Assembly: GCA_017643925.1 (NCBI GenBank)
Contig: JAEPML010000001.1
Span: 688,974 to 752,973 of the forward strand
Length of the DNA: 64,000 nt
Source: Roseibium sp.
Lineage (GTDB): Bacteria; Pseudomonadota; Alphaproteobacteria; Rhizobiales; Stappiaceae
Direction of reading: 5' to 3'
Position 1 is the stretch's first letter, and the number at the start of each line of letters is the position of its first letter. The position numbers were made by a program, and so were the translations under genes. Below, piece by piece: positions 15,642-25,150 of this stretch. Below the pieces are notes generated by a model that searched no databases, was not told where the DNA came from, and saw only the letters and a list, made by a program, of their open reading frames with translations.

Positions 15642-18600
15642 ATGACAGCACGCCAGCGCATCCTGCCGGTCCGGCGTCGCTACAACAAATGGGTCAACAA
15701 CCAGACGCTTGAAGACTATGCGCTGCGCTTTACCGCCAAGAGCGCTCGACGGTTTTCTTCGCGTGCCATTTCGCAGACGGCAATCGGCGCCATATCTTTC
15801 CTGGCACTGGAAGCGATTGGCGGGGCGATTACGCTATCGCATGGAACGGCAAACGCCTTTTTGGCGATCCTGGTCGGGAGCCTTGTTCTTCTTGCTGTCG
15901 GTCTGCCGATCAGCCGCTATGCGATGCGTTACGGCGTGGATATCGACCTTCTCACCCGTGGTGCGGGGTTTGGCTATATCGGTTCCACTGTCACCTCGCT
16001 GATTTATGCGAGTTTTACCTTCATCCTCTTCGCGATCGAAGCCTCGATCATGTCGAGCGCGCTGGAATTTGCGTTCGGTGTGCCGCTCTGGCTGGGTTAC
16101 ATCATCAGCGCCGTGGCCGTTATTCCGCTGGTGACTTACGGCATTACCTGGATCAGCCGGTTCCAGCTTGCAACACAACCGTTCTGGATCATCCTTAACA
16201 TCCTGCCCTTCATATTCATCGCATTTACAGATTGGCAGGCTGTCGGAAACTGGCTGAGTTTCTCCGGCATCGATCCGGCAACGAATGCGCCCCGTGAAAC
16301 GCCGGGCGGGCTCGCGAGCATCAATCTCGTCGGTTTTGGCGCTGCCTCGGCGGTCATCCTGGCCCTGATGGCCCAGATCGGCGAACAAGTCGACTTTCTG
16401 AGGTTTCTGCCGGCCCAGGATTATGCGCGCCGTCGGCATCGGCTCGCCCTGTTTCTAGCCGGTCCGGGCTGGGTGGTGCTGGGCGCTCCGAAAATGATCG
16501 CCGGGTCCTTCCTGGCGGTTCTCGTGCTCTCGCACGGCGTGCCTGTCGAACATGCCGACGAACCTTCGCGCATGTATGCTGTCGCGTTCGGCTACATGAT
16601 CCCCAACGAGACCGTTGTTCTGCTTCTGATGGCGGCATTCGTCGTGGTTGCGCAGCTCAAGATCAACGTCATGAACGCCTATGCAGGGTCGCTGGCCTGG
16701 TCCAATTTCTTTTCCAGATTGACCCATTCGCACCCCGGGCGCGTGGTCTGGCTGGTCTTCAATGTCGGCATTGCCCTCCTGCTGATGGAACTCGGCATCT
16801 ACCGTCTTCTGGAAGAAACGCTCGGTGTGTTTTCAATCGTGGCGATGGCCTGGTTGTCGGCCATCTCGGCAGATCTCTTCATCAACAAGCCGCTCGGCCT
16901 GTCGCCACCGGGGATCGAGTTCAAGCGCGCGCACCTGTTCGACATCAACCCCGTGGGCACAGGAGCGATGCTCTTGGCGGCCGGGATTGCACTGGCAGCC
17001 CATTTCGGTCAGTTCGGTGAAATCGCGGCTGCACTGGCCACGTTCCTTGCCATGGCAATCGCATTTGTCGCTGCACCCCTGATCGCCTACGCAACGAAGG
17101 GCAAATACTACCTGGCGCGCAAACCTCGCAAACAGTGGCAGCAAAAGGATCAAATCGCCTGCTCCATTTGTGAAAATCCTTTCGAGCCGGAGGACATGGC
17201 CTATTGCCCCGCCTACCAGGCGCCGATCTGTTCGCTGTGTTGTTCGCTCGATGCACGCTGCCATGATTCCTGCAAACCCGATGCGCGCGCTTCGCGACAG
17301 ATCGGGGCGGTTGCGGCGCTTGTCCTGCCCGATACAATCCTGGCCTATTTCCGCACGCGCCTTGGCCGCTACGCGCTGGCACTGCTCTTTTCAATGACGG
17401 GGATCGGCCTGACGCTGTGGATCATCTATGCCCAGGCGGTCAGTCGGCTCGGCGATCCAACGGGCCTTATCGCGCAGACGGTGACGCTCATATTCTTCGT
17501 TTTCACAATCGTTGCCGGCATTGCCTGCTGGTTTCTCGTCCTGGCCCATGACACCCGTCGTGTTGCCGAAGAAGAATCGGTTCGCCAGAATGCGCTGCTT
17601 CAAAAGGAAATCGATGCGCACCGGCTCACTGACGCGGCGCTGCAAAAGGCCAAGGAAGACGCGGAAGCCGCCAACCTGGCCAAGAGCCGCTACGTGGTCG
17701 GTCTGAGCCATGAACTCAGAACACCCCTGAATGCAGTGATGGGATATGCCCAGGTGCTCGAGCGGGACGAGACCCTGCCGGTCGCGCGAAAGCCCGCCGT
17801 CAGCACGATCCGGCGGAGTGCCGAACATCTCTCGGGCCTGATCGACGGGTTGCTCGACATCTCGCGGATTGAAGCCGGACGGCTTCAGATTTACTCCAAC
17901 GAAATCAACATCCACGATTTTCTCGAGCAAATCGTCGACATGTTCCGTATGCAGGCATCCGCGAAGGGACTGGACTTCGACTATGAGCAGGCGTCCCATC
18001 TGCCCGTTTTCGTGCGCACGGACGAAAAGCGTCTCCGCCAGATCCTGGTGAACCTTTTGTCCAACGCGATCAAATTCACCGAGCATGGAAAGGTTTCGCT
18101 GGCCGTCAGCTATCGGTCTCAGGTCGCTCGTTTCGTGGTCAAGGACAGTGGACCGGGTATTCCGCTGGAAGAGCAGAAAAAGGTGTTTGAACCGTTCGGT
18201 CGCAGCAAGCAGGCGAACGGGCAGGGCACGCCGGGATTGGGACTTGGTCTGACAATTACCAAGTTGCTTACCGAAACAATGGGCGGTGCGATAGCGGTGT
18301 CCAGCGATGCCGGGGAGGGCGCGTCGTTCGAAGTCCGGCTCATGTTGGCTGCCGTTGATCGCCCGGTGGACACCATTCGCCTGGAACGGCAGGTGCGGGG
18401 GTACAAGGGGACACGCAGAACAATTGCCGTGATCGATGACAATCCGGATCACCGTGCGCTGGTCTGCGATATCCTCAAACCCCTCGGTTTCACCGTTCTC
18501 GAAGCCGGCAGCGGCCGCGCCTGCCTGGAAGGCATCGTGGCGTTGAAACCGGATGTCTATCTCATCGACATTCTTATGCCGGGCATGAACGGCTGGGAGC

Positions 18601-19031
18601 TTGGAGCGGCGCTGCGCGAAAGGAAGGTCACCGCCCCGATAATCATGCTGTCTGCCAATATTGGCGATCAGGCGCTGCGTCCGGACGGGCCGGTGCATCA
18701 CAATTCAACCCTGGCAAAGCCATTCGATATCGGTCAGCTTCTGGACCTGCTGCAGAAACATATGGGTGTCGAGTGGACCGAAAAACCCGGCAAACACGAC
18801 GGTGTTGTTCCCGTGAGCGGGCCACTGCGATCACCGGGGCCAGATCACGTCGCCGATCTCATCTCCCTGTCGGAAATCGGCTATGTGGAGGGCATCGAGG
18901 CCAAGTTGGCGCAACTCGGGGAAGACCCCCGGAACCGCCCGCTCGTCGATGCTTTGCACGACCATCTCAACAAGTTCGATTTCAAGGCCTACAGGAACGT
19001 ACTGGACAGATTGGAAACTCATGACGGATGA
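15642..19031 (+). CDS. Hybrid histidine kinase with NCS1 permease-like sensor and cysteine-rich linker
   Basis: 1129 residues. Residues about 20-500 form a multi-span membrane domain resembling NCS1 cytosine/purine transporters. A Cys-rich zinc-finger-like linker follows at 507-544 (CSICENPF, CPAYQAPICSLCC, CHDSC). Two further helices and a coiled coil lead to HisKA with phosphorylatable H690 (SHELRTP), an HATPase domain (NLLSNAIKF, DSGPGIP, GLGLGL) and a receiver domain with D976 (YLIDILMP). A short helical C-terminus may be a phosphotransfer or partner region. ATG at 15642 was preferred over an upstream TTG-type extension. It is divergent from urtA and overlaps its response regulator by 11 bases, so a role in sensing urea or a related small nitrogen compound is likely but unproven. 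Confidence 0.88.
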   Translation: MTARQRILPVRRRYNKWVNNQTLEDYALRFTAKSARRFSSRAISQTAIGAISFLALEAIGGAITLSHGTANAFLAILVGSLVLLAVGLPISRYAMRYGVDIDLLTRGAGFGYIGSTVTSLIYASFTFILFAIEASIMSSALEFAFGVPLWLGYIISAVAVIPLVTYGITWISRFQLATQPFWIILNILPFIFIAFTDWQAVGNWLSFSGIDPATNAPRETPGGLASINLVGFGAASAVILALMAQIGEQVDFLRFLPAQDYARRRHRLALFLAGPGWVVLGAPKMIAGSFLAVLVLSHGVPVEHADEPSRMYAVAFGYMIPNETVVLLLMAAFVVVAQLKINVMNAYAGSLAWSNFFSRLTHSHPGRVVWLVFNVGIALLLMELGIYRLLEETLGVFSIVAMAWLSAISADLFINKPLGLSPPGIEFKRAHLFDINPVGTGAMLLAAGIALAAHFGQFGEIAAALATFLAMAIAFVAAPLIAYATKGKYYLARKPRKQWQQKDQIACSICENPFEPEDMAYCPAYQAPICSLCCSLDARCHDSCKPDARASRQIGAVAALVLPDTILAYFRTRLGRYALALLFSMTGIGLTLWIIYAQAVSRLGDPTGLIAQTVTLIFFVFTIVAGIACWFLVLAHDTRRVAEEESVRQNALLQKEIDAHRLTDAALQKAKEDAEAANLAKSRYVVGLSHELRTPLNAVMGYAQVLERDETLPVARKPAVSTIRRSAEHLSGLIDGLLDISRIEAGRLQIYSNEINIHDFLEQIVDMFRMQASAKGLDFDYEQASHLPVFVRTDEKRLRQILVNLLSNAIKFTEHGKVSLAVSYRSQVARFVVKDSGPGIPLEEQKKVFEPFGRSKQANGQGTPGLGLGLTITKLLTETMGGAIAVSSDAGEGASFEVRLMLAAVDRPVDTIRLERQVRGYKGTRRTIAVIDDNPDHRALVCDILKPLGFTVLEAGSGRACLEGIVALKPDVYLIDILMPGMNGWELGAALRERKVTAPIIMLSANIGDQALRPDGPVHHNSTLAKPFDIGQLLDLLQKHMGVEWTEKPGKHDGVVPVSGPLRSPGPDHVADLISLSEIGYVEGIEAKLAQLGEDPRNRPLVDALHDHLNKFDFKAYRNVLDRLETHDG

Positions 19032-19935
19032 AAGCCGTGAAACTGTCCTGGTCGTTGACGACAGTCCGGAAACGCTTGGCTTTGTGACGGAAGCCCTGAA
19101 GAAGACCGGAATTGCCGTGTTGGTGGCAACCAGCGGCGAGGCCGCGCTTTCCATATGCGAGAAGATCACGCCCGACACCATCCTGATGGACGCAATCATG
19201 CCCGGGCTGGACGGTTTCGAGACCTGCAGGCGGATCAAGGAAAACGCCGTGCTGCAACTCGTGCCTGTCATATTCATGACCGGATTGTCGGAAACGGAGC
19301 ACATTGTCAGGGCCCTTGAGGCGGGTGGTGTCGACTTTCTGACCAAGCCGATCGACGTCGACGAGTTGCAGGCGAGGATCAAGGTGCACCTGAAAAACGC
19401 CCGTTCGGTTCAAAGCGCCCATGTCGCCCTGGATGCTGCGGGCAGGCATCTCGTCGCCGTGTCCGGCAGCGGCACCGTGCTGTGGTCAACACCCCAGATC
19501 CAAAATCTTCTTGCCAGAACAGGATCTGCGGAGACGTCGCTCATTCAACTCGGGAAGGCCTTGGGAGACTGGATGGACGGTTCGCGCGGCGAAGACGTTC
19601 GGCACAAGAGTTTTATGCTGGGCCTGTCCGAGAACCTTGCCGTGCAGCTTCACCCGCTCGGCCGTGTCGGCCCGGACGAAAACCTGTTTCGCGTAACGGC
19701 GGAAGACGAAGCCTGCCAGATCGAGGCGCTGCAGGAGAGGTTCGAGCTGACCCAGCGCGAATCCGAAGTCCTGATCTGGATTGCAAAAGGCAAGGCCAAC
19801 AAGGATATCGGCGAAATTCTGAGCCTGTCGCCCAGGACGGTGAACAAGCACCTGGAGCAGATTTTCGTCAAGCTCGGTGTTGAAAACAGGGCCTCCGCTG
19901 CAGTGCGCGCTGCGGAGGTAATCTACGCCTTCTAA
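19021..19935 (+). CDS. LuxR/NarL-type response regulator paired with the urea-locus kinase
   Basis: 304 residues: an N-terminal receiver domain (VLVVDDSPET, phospho-Asp in ILMDAIMPG, lysine in FLTKPID), a central region of about 100 residues without recognised family, and a C-terminal LuxR HTH (LTQRESEVLIWIAKGKANKD, SPRTVNKHLEQIF). ATG at 19021 overlaps the end of the kinase gene, so the two are coupled. It probably acts on the urt promoter and its own region. The frame extends upstream, but that part is the kinase gene in another frame. Confidence 0.92.
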   Translation: MTDESRETVLVVDDSPETLGFVTEALKKTGIAVLVATSGEAALSICEKITPDTILMDAIMPGLDGFETCRRIKENAVLQLVPVIFMTGLSETEHIVRALEAGGVDFLTKPIDVDELQARIKVHLKNARSVQSAHVALDAAGRHLVAVSGSGTVLWSTPQIQNLLARTGSAETSLIQLGKALGDWMDGSRGEDVRHKSFMLGLSENLAVQLHPLGRVGPDENLFRVTAEDEACQIEALQERFELTQRESEVLIWIAKGKANKDIGEILSLSPRTVNKHLEQIFVKLGVENRASAAVRAAEVIYAF

Positions 19936-20076
19936 ACGCCAGGATTGCGGCAATCCGTCACACGATACGTTACGTTAGCTGTCTAACTCGACAAGCCGGG
20001 TTCCTTGCCCTATGCATGCATTATTACCGAGCGGTAGAACTCGGAAATGAACGGCAAGGCGAGGGGGAGCCAGAAC

Positions 20077-20799
20077 ATGCCGGAATTCAAGGAAGTGCGT
20101 CGGGCATCTTTGTTGCCTGATCGCATTGCTGCCGACATCCTTTCCAAAATCAACGACGGTGAACTGGCGCCTGGTGACAGCCTGCCAACGGAACACAGTC
20201 TTGCCGATACGTTTGGCGTGAGCCGAAACGTAGTACGCGAGGCGATTGCGCGCCTTCGCGCGGATGGGGTCATCGAATCCCGCCAGGGCCGAGGGGCCGT
20301 GGTCAAACCCCTTTCCGAGCGTGAAACCTTTCGGGTGGATATCAATGCGCTCGACAAATCTGGAAATTTTGCGGACCTCTTTGAATTGCGGGGCTTGCTG
20401 GAAATTGAGGCAGCCGGTCTGGCTGCTGAACGCCGGAGCGAAATCGACCTCGCGGAGATGCGCGCTGCCCTTGCCCAGATGGAGGGGCACCGGGATTTCG
20501 ACGAAAAGCGTCTGGAGGCCGATGCGGCCTTCCACAGAGCCTTGGGGAATGCGACCGGAAACTCCTATCTTTCAGTCATCGTGGGTTACATTTCTTCGCG
20601 ACTGAAAGAGACGACGCGTGCAACTGCGCAACTCTATTCGGAGCAAAATCTTGTATCCGTGACGATCGAGGAACACCGCGAGGTGCTGTCCGCCGTGCAG
20701 GCAGGAGATGCAGACAAGGCGCGTGCCGCCATGGCAGCCCATATCCGCGGTGCTTCGGAGCGATTGCACGTTCCCATGAAGGATCCCGAAGACGGGTGA
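20077..20799 (+). CDS. GntR-family (FadR/FCD subfamily) transcriptional regulator
   Basis: 240 residues. N-terminal winged helix with LPTEHSLADTFGVSRNVVREAIARL, and a C-terminal all-helical FCD ligand-binding domain (LFELRGLLEIEAAGLAA, DAAFHRALGNATGN, EEHREVLSAVQAGDADKA). FCD regulators usually respond to organic acids or sugar acids; the ligand and target are unknown because no metabolic operon is adjacent. ATG at 20077 is preceded by GGGGGAG; the ATG at 20047 is an alternative ten residues earlier. Confidence 0.9.
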   Translation: MPEFKEVRRASLLPDRIAADILSKINDGELAPGDSLPTEHSLADTFGVSRNVVREAIARLRADGVIESRQGRGAVVKPLSERETFRVDINALDKSGNFADLFELRGLLEIEAAGLAAERRSEIDLAEMRAALAQMEGHRDFDEKRLEADAAFHRALGNATGNSYLSVIVGYISSRLKETTRATAQLYSEQNLVSVTIEEHREVLSAVQAGDADKARAAMAAHIRGASERLHVPMKDPEDG

Positions 20800-20921
20800 A
20801 TTCGCTTCGGATGTCAGCCTGACCACAGAAATGAGTCATGCGTGTTTGAGCAGCGGAACCGGGAAAAAACCCGGCCGCGGGATCTTGATTGCTGTCAAAC
20901 CTGCGATAAATGAAAAATAGA

Positions 20922-20936
20922 TGCGAATGGTTCGCA
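20922..20936. promoter_or_regulatory. Mur-box-like palindrome 1 upstream of sitA
   Basis: TGCGAATGGTTCGCA has perfect TGCGAA/TTCGCA arms around a 3-base centre. It resembles the manganese-responsive Mur site of rhizobial sit promoters and lies 29 bases centre-to-centre from a better second copy. Confidence 0.5.
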
Positions 20937-20942
20937 ACTGGC

Positions 20943-20972
20943 TTGACAGTTGCAAATGATTTGCAATATCAC
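20943..20972 (+). promoter_or_regulatory. Probable sigma-70 promoter of sitABCD
   Basis: A perfect TTGACA at 20943-20948 followed after 18 bases by TATCAC at 20967-20972. The Mur-like box 2 fills the spacer, so metal-loaded repressor would block RNA polymerase. The -10 is a weak match, hence moderate confidence. Confidence 0.5.
20950..20966. promoter_or_regulatory. Mur-box-like palindrome 2 within the sitA promoter
   Basis: TTGCAAATGATTTGCAA is a perfect 17-base palindrome around a central G. It matches the TGCAAAT-type manganese-responsive (Mur/Fur-family) operator known from alphaproteobacterial sitABCD genes. Its position between the candidate -35 and -10 fits repression in manganese sufficiency. 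Confidence 0.68.
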
Positions 20973-21012
20973 TTGCAAGAGTTTCAGGCCCTTTGAGCTT
21001 CAGGAGATCGAA

Positions 21013-21915
21013 ATGCTCGGGAAATTGGTTCTTTCTGCATCGGTGGCGGCCTTGGCTGCCGGTTATTCGGTATCCGCACAGGCTGACGACAAGCTGAAGG
21101 TTGTCACCACCTTCACGGTTCTGGCCGACATTGCACGCAATGTCGCCGGAGACACGGCCGAAGTTGTTTCCATTACCAAGCCAGGCGCAGAGATCCACGG
21201 ATACCAACCGACCCCTCAGGACATTGTCCGGGCGTCAGATGCTGATCTGATCCTCTGGAACGGCATGAACCTGGAGCTCTGGTTCGAGCAGTTTTTGGCA
21301 AATCTGGGAGACATCCCGTCAGCAACCCTGACCGAAGGCATTGATCCGATTGCGATCCGATCGGGATCTTACGAGGGCAAGCCCAACCCGCATGCCTGGA
21401 TGGGGCTGGACAACGCCTTGATCTATATCGACAACATTGTGGAAGCCTTTTCCGAGCAAGACCCGGACAATGCGGCCGTCTATGTCAAGAATGCAGACGC
21501 GTACAAGGACAAGCTCCGTGCGACAATCGAACCTCTTCGCCAGGCGATCACGGAAATCCCCGAAGACCGCCGCTGGCTTGTCACCTGCGAGGGTGCCTTC
21601 AGCTACCTGGCGCGCGATTTCGGCATGAAGGAACTCTATCTCTGGCCGATGAATGCCGACCAGGTCGGAACCCCTCAACAGGTTCGCTCGGTGATCGATG
21701 GTGTGCGGGAAAACAACATTCCCGTTGTTTTCTGCGAAAGCACGGTCAGCACCGCACCGGCCAAGCAGGTGGCAAGGGAAACGGGCGTTTCCTACGGCGG
21801 TGAGCTTTACGTGGACTCGCTGAGCGAAGCCGACGGCGCCGTGCCGACCTATCTCGACCTCCTCAAGGTGACGGCCGGAACGGTTGCCGAGGGCTTGAAA
21901 TCGGCCACGAACTGA
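21013..21915 (+). CDS. sitA: Manganese/iron ABC transporter substrate-binding protein SitA
   Basis: 300-residue cluster A-I (ZnuA/PsaA-type) metal-binding protein. Signal peptide MLGKLVLSASVAALAAGYSVSAQA; metal-site regions include GAEIHGYQPTPQD, NPHAWM, a glutamate in TCEGAFSYLARDFG and a late aspartate. No long His-rich loop is present, which argues against zinc-specific ZnuA. ATG at 21013 follows CAGGAGATC. First gene of sitABCD, behind two Mur-like palindromes. Confidence 0.94.
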   Translation: MLGKLVLSASVAALAAGYSVSAQADDKLKVVTTFTVLADIARNVAGDTAEVVSITKPGAEIHGYQPTPQDIVRASDADLILWNGMNLELWFEQFLANLGDIPSATLTEGIDPIAIRSGSYEGKPNPHAWMGLDNALIYIDNIVEAFSEQDPDNAAVYVKNADAYKDKLRATIEPLRQAITEIPEDRRWLVTCEGAFSYLARDFGMKELYLWPMNADQVGTPQQVRSVIDGVRENNIPVVFCESTVSTAPAKQVARETGVSYGGELYVDSLSEADGAVPTYLDLLKVTAGTVAEGLKSATN

Positions 21916-21997
21916 TAGGTATGAAATGGTGCCCCTCATCAGGGGCATCAGCGGCAATTGTGATCGTTGCAAATGTGCTCTTTAATGGACTGACCGA

Positions 21998-22897
21998 ATG
22001 CTGAATGTCATCAGGGACCCGGATATGGACGCAACATCACAGGTGGTGGACACCGGTCTGTCTGCGGAAGATGTTACGGTCACCTATCGCAACGGTCACA
22101 CGGCCCTGTGGAATGCCAGTTTCGAGATCCCCAAAGGCACCGTGACCGCGCTTGTCGGTGTCAACGGTGCCGGTAAGTCCACCCTTTTCAAGGCGATCAT
22201 GGGCTTCGTCCCGGCGGCGAAAGGGCGGATCCGCATTCTCGACATGCCGGTCCGCGAAGCGCTCCGCAAGAATCTCGTGGCCTATGTCCCTCAGTCGGAA
22301 GAAGTCGACTGGTCTTTCCCCGTGCTGGTTGAAGATGTCGTGATGATGGGGCGTTACGGCCACATGGGGTTCCTCCGCCGGCCCAAGGCCACCGACCACG
22401 AAGCGGTTGACGAGGCCCTGCGGCGCGTCAACATGCAGGACTATCGTCATCGCCAGATCGGAGAATTGTCCGGCGGCCAGAGAAAGCGCGTCTTTCTGGC
22501 CAGGGCGCTTGCCCAGGACGGGCGGGTCATCCTGCTCGACGAGCCCTTTACCGGTGTTGACGTGAAGACCGAAGAACAGATCGTTGCACTGCTTCAGGAG
22601 TTGCGCGACGAGGGCAGGGTGATGCTGGTCTCGACCCACAATCTGGGCTCTGTCCCCGAGTTCTGCGATCGCACGGTTCTGGTGAAGGGAACCGTCCTCG
22701 CCTATGGCGAAACCGCTTCGACATTTACCCGCGAGAACCTGGAAAAGGCCTTTGGTGGTGTCCTGCGTCACTTCACCATCAGTGACGAGACGCTGCACAC
22801 CGATGGCGACCAGCGCAAGGTCACGATCCTGACCGACGACGAGCGTCCGTTTGTCCAGTATGGCGACGAGGTTCAGACCCGCGAGGCGCCGCGTTGA
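21998..22897 (+). CDS. sitB: Manganese/iron ABC transporter ATP-binding protein SitB
   Basis: 299-residue ABC ATPase: Walker [10 protein letters not shown], signature [15 protein letters not shown], Walker [13 protein letters not shown], and [25 protein letters not shown] typical of the metal family. An internal ATG at 22025 (MDATSQVV) could be the true start. The 82-base gap to sitA is free of a terminator. Confidence 0.93.
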   Translation: MLNVIRDPDMDATSQVVDTGLSAEDVTVTYRNGHTALWNASFEIPKGTVTALVGVNGAGKSTLFKAIMGFVPAAKGRIRILDMPVREALRKNLVAYVPQSEEVDWSFPVLVEDVVMMGRYGHMGFLRRPKATDHEAVDEALRRVNMQDYRHRQIGELSGGQRKRVFLARALAQDGRVILLDEPFTGVDVKTEEQIVALLQELRDEGRVMLVSTHNLGSVPEFCDRTVLVKGTVLAYGETASTFTRENLEKAFGGVLRHFTISDETLHTDGDQRKVTILTDDERPFVQYGDEVQTREAPR

Positions 22898-23772
22898 TGG
22901 ACTTGTTGCTGGAGCCCTTCTCCTACAGCTACATGACGAATGCCATGTGGGTGTCGGCGCTGGTTGGCGGCGTCTGTGCCTTCCTGTCCGCCTATCTGAT
23001 GCTGAAAGGTTGGTCGCTGATCGGCGATGCACTGTCCCACTCCGTCGTTCCGGGCGTTGCCGGTGCCTATATCCTCGGCCTTCCGTTTTCGCTGGGCGCA
23101 TTCCTCGCCGGTGGTCTTGCAGCAGGGGCGATGCTGTTCCTGTCCGAGCGTTCCGGGCTCAAGGTCGACGTGATCATCGGCCTGATCTTCACATCCTTTT
23201 TCGGTCTCGGACTGTTCATTGTTTCGATCAACCCGATGTCCATCTCCATCCAGACGATCACCATGGGCAACATCCTGGCGATCACACCGGAAGACACGTT
23301 GCAGCTGGCCATAATCGGTTTCGTTTCCCTGGCGGTTCTTCTGTCCAAGTGGAAAGACCTGATGGTCACCTTCTTTGACGAAAACCATGCCCGCACGATC
23401 GGTTTGCGACCCGGTCTGCTCAAGGCGGTGTTTTTTGTCCTCCTGTCCGCGTCGGTGGTCGCGGCCATGCAGACCGTCGGCGCCTTCCTCGTCATTGCAA
23501 TGGTCGTGACGCCGGGCGCAACGGCCTATCTTCTGTGCGACCGGTTTCCGCGCCTGATCATGCTGTCCGTCGCCATCGGCGCCCTGACAAGCTTCTTCGG
23601 CGCCTATATCAGCTATTTCTTGGACGGCGCGACCGGTGGCATCATCGTGTGCCTGCAGACCGCCATCTTCCTGATCGCTTTCCTGCTGGCGCCGAAACAC
23701 GGATTGCTGGCGGCCAGGCGCATGGCGGCCCGGGCTCTCCGGGAAGGTCCGGAAAGCGGGGGGGTAACCTGA
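22897..23772 (+). CDS. sitC: Manganese/iron ABC transporter permease SitC
   Basis: 291-residue ABC-3 family permease with about eight helices. Core signature GWSLIGDALSHSVVPGVAGAYILG. The ATG shares its A with the sitB stop (TGATG), which indicates coupled translation. It forms the channel with SitD. Confidence 0.93.
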   Translation: MDLLLEPFSYSYMTNAMWVSALVGGVCAFLSAYLMLKGWSLIGDALSHSVVPGVAGAYILGLPFSLGAFLAGGLAAGAMLFLSERSGLKVDVIIGLIFTSFFGLGLFIVSINPMSISIQTITMGNILAITPEDTLQLAIIGFVSLAVLLSKWKDLMVTFFDENHARTIGLRPGLLKAVFFVLLSASVVAAMQTVGAFLVIAMVVTPGATAYLLCDRFPRLIMLSVAIGALTSFFGAYISYFLDGATGGIIVCLQTAIFLIAFLLAPKHGLLAARRMAARALREGPESGGVT

Positions 23773-24641
23773 TGGATCTCGACACGCTCCTGCTGCCCTT
23801 CCGGTTTCCGTTCATGCAGAATGCGTTTCTCATCTGCATCATCGTTTCCGTTCCGACAGCTCTTTTGTCCTGCTTCCTGGTCATGAAAGGCTGGGCACTG
23901 ATGGGGGATGCGGTCAGTCACGCGATCCTACCGGGCATCGTGCTTGCCTATATCCTTGGAATACCGCTGTTGATCGGTGCCTTTGTGGCCGGCATGGTCT
24001 GCGCCCTGGCGACGGGTTACCTGTCCGGCAACAGCCGGGTGAAACAGGACACCGTCATGGGTGTCGTCTTCTCCGGCATGTTCGGTCTCGGAATCGTGCT
24101 TTATGTCGCCATCGAGACCAACGCCCATCTCGACCATATCCTGTTCGGCAACATGCTCGGCGTTGGCGCACAGGACCTCGTGACAGCGGGCATTATCGCC
24201 GTGCTGGTCGGCGGTGCTCTCATCCTGAAATGGAAGGACCTGGTGCTGCACAGCTTCGATGCTGCCCAGGCGCAGGCTTCGGGTTTGCCTGTCAATCTGC
24301 TTCATTACGGGTTGCTAGCGGCCCTGTCTCTGACCATCGTTGCAACATTGTCGGCTGCCGGACTGATCCTTGCCATCGGGCTCCTGATAGCCCCGGGCGC
24401 CATCGCCTTTCTGCTTGTGCGCACCTTCGGGACCATGCTCTGGGTGTCCGTGCTGGTCTGCATGGTCTCGATGCTCGCCGGCACCTATGCCAGCTTCTAT
24501 CTTGACAGCGCCCCGGCGCCGACGATCATCCTGATCCTGACCGGCGTCTTCATCGCAGCATTTGCCAGACGCATGGTGCTGACACGCAGAACATCGATGC
24601 GGCAGGTAGATTTGGCGGCAGAAGACGCCGAAGTCGGTTAG
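23772..24641 (+). CDS. sitD: Manganese/iron ABC transporter permease SitD
   Basis: 289-residue ABC-3 permease, paralogous to SitC (GWALMGDAVSHAILPGIVLAYILG). The ATG at 23772 shares a base with the sitC stop; the frame is open further upstream but that overlaps sitC. It ends convergently with the DUF2177 gene, overlapping by four bases. Confidence 0.93.
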   Translation: MDLDTLLLPFRFPFMQNAFLICIIVSVPTALLSCFLVMKGWALMGDAVSHAILPGIVLAYILGIPLLIGAFVAGMVCALATGYLSGNSRVKQDTVMGVVFSGMFGLGIVLYVAIETNAHLDHILFGNMLGVGAQDLVTAGIIAVLVGGALILKWKDLVLHSFDAAQAQASGLPVNLLHYGLLAALSLTIVATLSAAGLILAIGLLIAPGAIAFLLVRTFGTMLWVSVLVCMVSMLAGTYASFYLDSAPAPTIILILTGVFIAAFARRMVLTRRTSMRQVDLAAEDAEVG

Positions 24642-25048
24642 CTTGATCCGAGTACCAGGCGCGTTGCCCAGGTGCCGAGCGCCGCGGAAACACCGGTGAG
24701 TGCCGTTCCCCAGATGACATCGACGATGAGAACGGACAACGGCCAGTCACGCAAGGTCGCGTAATTCGTCACGTCGTAGGTGGCGTAGCAGAAGAACCCG
24801 AACAAGGCCCCGTACATCAGGGCGGTCGCGACGGAATCGTTCCGCAACCCGGGCAGGACCGCGAAAATCAGGATGCCCACGACATAGAGCGCATAAAAGG
24901 CTGCAGCCGCGCCCATGAGGGGGCTGTCGCGCAGATGCTCGCCGATCCGGTCGAAATAGAAGGTCTTCGCGACCTTCGACAGCCAGACAAAGTCGATGCC
25001 CAGAAAGACGAGCGCCGTAAAGGCGTAAGCCACGAGATACTGCGTCAT
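24638..25048 (-). CDS. DUF2177 family membrane protein
   Basis: 136 residues with four hydrophobic helices. The DUF2177 signature is visible: ALVFLGIDFVWLS at the start, GALFGFFCYATYDVTNYATL in the third helix and WPLSVLIVDVIWGT near the end. Function unknown for the family. Such proteins recur near photo-oxidative stress genes in alphaproteobacteria, and here the RpoE-type promoter and FAD oxidoreductase lie directly on its upstream side, but no RpoE box was seen on its own strand. Confidence 0.88.
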   Translation of the reverse strand: MTQYLVAYAFTALVFLGIDFVWLSKVAKTFYFDRIGEHLRDSPLMGAAAAFYALYVVGILIFAVLPGLRNDSVATALMYGALFGFFCYATYDVTNYATLRDWPLSVLIVDVIWGTALTGVSAALGTWATRLVLGSS

Positions 25049-25150
25049 ACGAAAAGCGATCCATTGGTGAGGTTTGATTTGCTTACGCCATGCTTTACAC
25101 CACGGATCACAACCCGCCGGGTTTTATTGCCTTCTCGCAGACCTTTAAGG

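Noticed and set aside
17391..18701. 436-codon open frame antisense to the hybrid kinase
   Set aside because: Overlaps the kinase catalytic domains; no protein-like features.
20885..20898. TTGAT-N4-GTCAA, an FNR/FixK-like site upstream of sitA
   Set aside because: One mismatch from the consensus and far from the candidate promoter; the Mur-like palindromes explain the region better.
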